In this document: positions 61,527 to 64,000 of the stretch, in pieces
How the letters are laid out: the number at the start of each line of letters is the position of its first letter
Position numbering within the stretch: the first letter of the stretch is position 1
Source of the DNA: Alnus glutinosa
Taxonomy: Eukaryota; Streptophyta; Magnoliopsida; Fagales; Betulaceae
DNA: 64,000 nucleotides
Reading direction: 5' to 3'
Assembly: GCF_958979055.1 (NCBI RefSeq)
Contig: NC_084888.1
Coordinates: 36,599,804-36,663,803 of the forward strand
Program-made: the position numbers and the translations under genes
The notes under the pieces: model-generated
What the model saw: only the letters and a program-made list of their open reading frames with translations
The model's database searches: none
What the model was told of the DNA's origin: nothing

Positions 61527-64000
61527 ATGGCAGGGACGAGGATGAGCGACGGAAGTGGCAGCAGTGGCCGCAGTAGCAGAGGGGAAAGCGTCGTGTTCGA
61601 CTGTGGTAGGCACAAAAGCTCTTGCGGATATTGCCGATCCCCCGGTTGCAGCAGCATCTCTCACGGTATGTCTTTCTTATATTCAAGCACGTACTTAATT
61701 TCTTTTGATTTGTTGATTGTGATTGAGCAAATTTTTTTTTTGTGTTGATTAGTTTGAGTTCTTGCGGGTTGATTGCTTTGTTTCTTGTTAAATATTGCGA
61801 AAGATGCTTATCATTTGGATTTTGGACATACTATTAGTTCATTTCAACGCAAAGAAGTGCATGCCGGTGAGGTCAGATCGAACAATGTGTTAATTTTGCT
61901 GAATTTTTAGGGTTGTAAGGAGAATTATGCGGATTTTGCGAGGTTTCGTTCACTGGAAAGAGTGGAGCTTTGTCAGGGCTCTTAGTCCCTGATCACCGCT
62001 TGTGTGTTACAGCGAAGAAACTGGATCAGTGATACGTGTGTTGTAGATAACTCAACATGGGCAGAGATGCGTACTCAGGCATTCATATGTTTATCAAAAA
62101 GATTAACTGAAAGCAAAAAAAAAAATTGCTTGTTCTTATGTGAAGGTTTGTGTTCCATTTCAGAAAGTATGACCATTAGGGTTTCAAAAACATTGGGTGT
62201 GTATGTATGTATAATGCATACACGTATATATCATCTTTGAGTTTTAAACAACCATGAATATAAGATGCAACATTTTACCCAATTTGTATTGTTTTGCAGG
62301 TTTATGGGCGGATAGCCTTACAGTTGATGATTACCAAGGTTGGTGGAGTTGGATTCTTGCTCTATTTTGCGAAATCGACGCTATTTATTTGCACACAGAA
62401 TCACAGATATTGAGAAGGACTTTAGATTGCATTTCCTACTAAAGGCCTTCAAATACCTTTGAAAAAGAATAATGAGAGCCCGAAGCAAAAATATAGTTCG
62501 TTTTGTTACGTTAAAGACTTGCTTTTTAAATTATTTTTTTGTTGGTCATGCCCTACTTGGTTGGGACATTGAGCGTGAGTAATGATATAGTTATAGACAA
62601 TGCTTCCATTTTTCTTTTATCAACATCATTACATCTGCCAGGGGATTCCTGATGTTTCTTCTCTCTTCCTTTTTTCTGGTTTGATAGCTTTCATGGCTTG
62701 GCAACCATAATAAATATCTGTTAGTTTATATTTCAGGCTTTCAGCACTTTTGTTAGTTATGGTTATATCTTCATTGCCTGTCATAAATCTGATGGTCCTT
62801 TGGCAGATCTTCTTGACCGGGGTTGGAGAAGATCTGGCTCTTACCTGTACCAACCGGAGATGGAAAGGACATGCTGCCCTTCTTATACTATTCGGCTGAG
62901 GGCAGCTGATTTTATTCCTTCTAAGGAGCAACTTCGAGTGTCTAGACGAATGCAAAGGTATTCTAATGTTTTGGAGGTTAAGTCATTGCAACTCAATTCT
63001 TTTTAGTACTTTACAATTTACAATTTAGGACCTCTGTTGTATATTCTGCTTTAACTGAAGATATTGTAACTAATTCCATGTGACTTTATTAGAAAATTTG
63101 AACTACCTGATTGCGAGCATCATGAATGATATAAAGAGGTGAAAGTGGTTTATTCTGTCCTTTGTAAGAGAATCCAACTTTGCAATTTAAAATGACCTCA
63201 TCTCATGAGTGTTTTTTTTTAATCCTATTCTAAGGTTTATACATGGAGAGTGGCATGGAATAGTTTGCATGTTTCTAATTTTTCCGAGTTTTTGGAATTT
63301 TGTTTCTTTGTCTATGCTTTGGGGTTTCTCTTGTATACTTCATGTGTACTAGGGTTGCGTCCCTATGCACTTTGAATGAATTTGCATTACTTATAAAAAA
63401 GAAAAAAGGTTTATTCTAACTTATTTCACACATTAGAGCATGGGGTTTCTTTTTCTATCTGGCGTTGCCTAAGAATTTTAGTGGATTGTTGACTAGCTGA
63501 TAACATCCACCTTCAATATCAGTAGACTAGTTTGCTTGATGTTGTTAGGTTAGCATTAGTTTCTAACCACAACTTAGCCTTTCTTGTATATACCTTTTGT
63601 GTACGAGGGCATTGCCTTTTTTCTTTAATAAATTATTATTCATTAAAAAAAAAAAAAAGAAGCTCTAGGTTCTAACCACAGCTTATCTTTCTTCTGAATT
63701 TCATTCCATATTTTGGTGCTGAATATGCTTAGGTTTTTAGATGGCACTTTGAATATTAAGAAACCAGTCGAGCTCATGGAGGATCCAAATACTTCCAAGG
63801 ATACATGCAGCTGTGCTGGTAATGAAGTTTCAAGCTTGTCCACAAAGGAATCCTTGTCTAGTAACAATGGAAAGAAGAACGAAGCCGAACAAATTTTAAA
63901 TTATTTGTCAGACCAAATTGACAATGCAGTATTCATATGCAAGGAAAGTTGGAAATTTCTCTGCGATATTCAGTTACCAAAAGCTTTTGTCAAAAAGGTT
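61527..64000 (+). CDS. ATE1: Arginyl-tRNA-protein transferase (N-terminal part, continues past the window)
   Basis: Exons 61527-61665, 62300-62338, 62807-62957 and 63733 to beyond 64000, phases consistent, giving the first 199 of an expected 600 or more residues. It transfers Arg from Arg-tRNA to acidic or oxidised-Cys N-termini, making them N-degrons of the Arg/N-degron pathway (oxygen sensing, seed and leaf development). Diagnostic sequence: SSCGYCRSPGCSSISHGLWA, DLLDRGWRRSGSYLYQPEME, RTCCPSYTIRLRAADFIPSK and MQRFLDG. The CxxC and the CC pair are the conserved N-terminal cysteines reported to bind an iron-sulfur cluster in yeast and mouse ATE1. The start is the ATG at 61527; a second Met lies 5 codons later. 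The first exon is Gly/Ser-rich. Catalytic C-terminal domain not in view. Confidence 0.94.
63210..63410 (+). mobile_element. LINE 3' end fragment in ATE1 intron
   Basis: The phrases 'tcttgtatacttcatgtgta' and 'ctagggttgcgtccctatgc', followed by 'attacttataaaaaag', are typical of the 3' end of plant L1-type LINEs. It is 5'-truncated. A second, more diverged tail with an A-run ends at about 63657 ('cttgtatataccttttgtgt'). Confidence 0.65.

Overview
This window is nuclear DNA of a flowering plant, almost certainly a eudicot and probably a woody rosid. The evidence is GT-AG introns in plant-specific genes, a non-RD subfamily XII receptor kinase cluster, and an AT-rich intergenic space full of plant mobile elements (MULE and CACTA MITEs, a hAT-like element, a Cassandra LTR with its 5S-derived core, Copia and Gypsy fossils). 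I cannot name the species. No tRNA gene, working rRNA gene or CRISPR array was seen.

Positions 1-49,450 hold a tandem array of five LRR receptor-like kinase copies (EFR/FLS2/Xa21-like subfamily XII), all on the minus strand. Only one, here called copy A (2810-7156, two exons, 1,049 residues), reads through intact. Copy 1 (window edge to 1975), B (26134-32593), C (39624-44724) and D (46247-48917) are broken: frameshifts in all four, a nonsense codon and a solo LTR in C, and complete loss of the last kinase exon in D. The stretch from exon 1 of A through its 5' flank, a hAT-like element carrying a PPR gene fragment, and the next copy's last exon is repeated starting from exon 1 of B, so the array grew by segmental tandem duplication. 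Insertions present in only one duplicate came later: the 10.4 kb LTR element at 12383, the CACTA element at 23856, a nested MITE at 10028 and a retroposon at 33701. Several have an exact empty site in the other duplicate.

The largest insertion (12383-22742) is a non-coding LTR element with a 5-bp target duplication. It contains a Gypsy-type LTR of about 3.3 kb facing an inverted, partial copy of the same LTR (both with a 45-bp minisatellite) and a Cassandra-type LTR.

Positions 50,782-64,000 are single-copy housekeeping genes: a clathrin light chain (plus strand, three exons), a basic proline/serine-rich protein of the At2g40070 type linked to microtubules (minus strand, five exons), and, head to head with it, the first four exons of arginyl-tRNA-protein transferase ATE1 (plus strand, running off the window).

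Functionally, the left part is a birth-and-death immune receptor locus with one plausible surviving receptor, and the right part is ordinary cell-biology genes. I did not find a clearly new multi-gene system. The most unusual items are the hAT-like element carrying a captured PPR fragment, the inverted LTR pair, the 32-bp near-perfect hairpin in the intron of copy B, the exon-deleting fusion between copies C and D, and the repeated 4-bp duplications that broke separate receptor copies.
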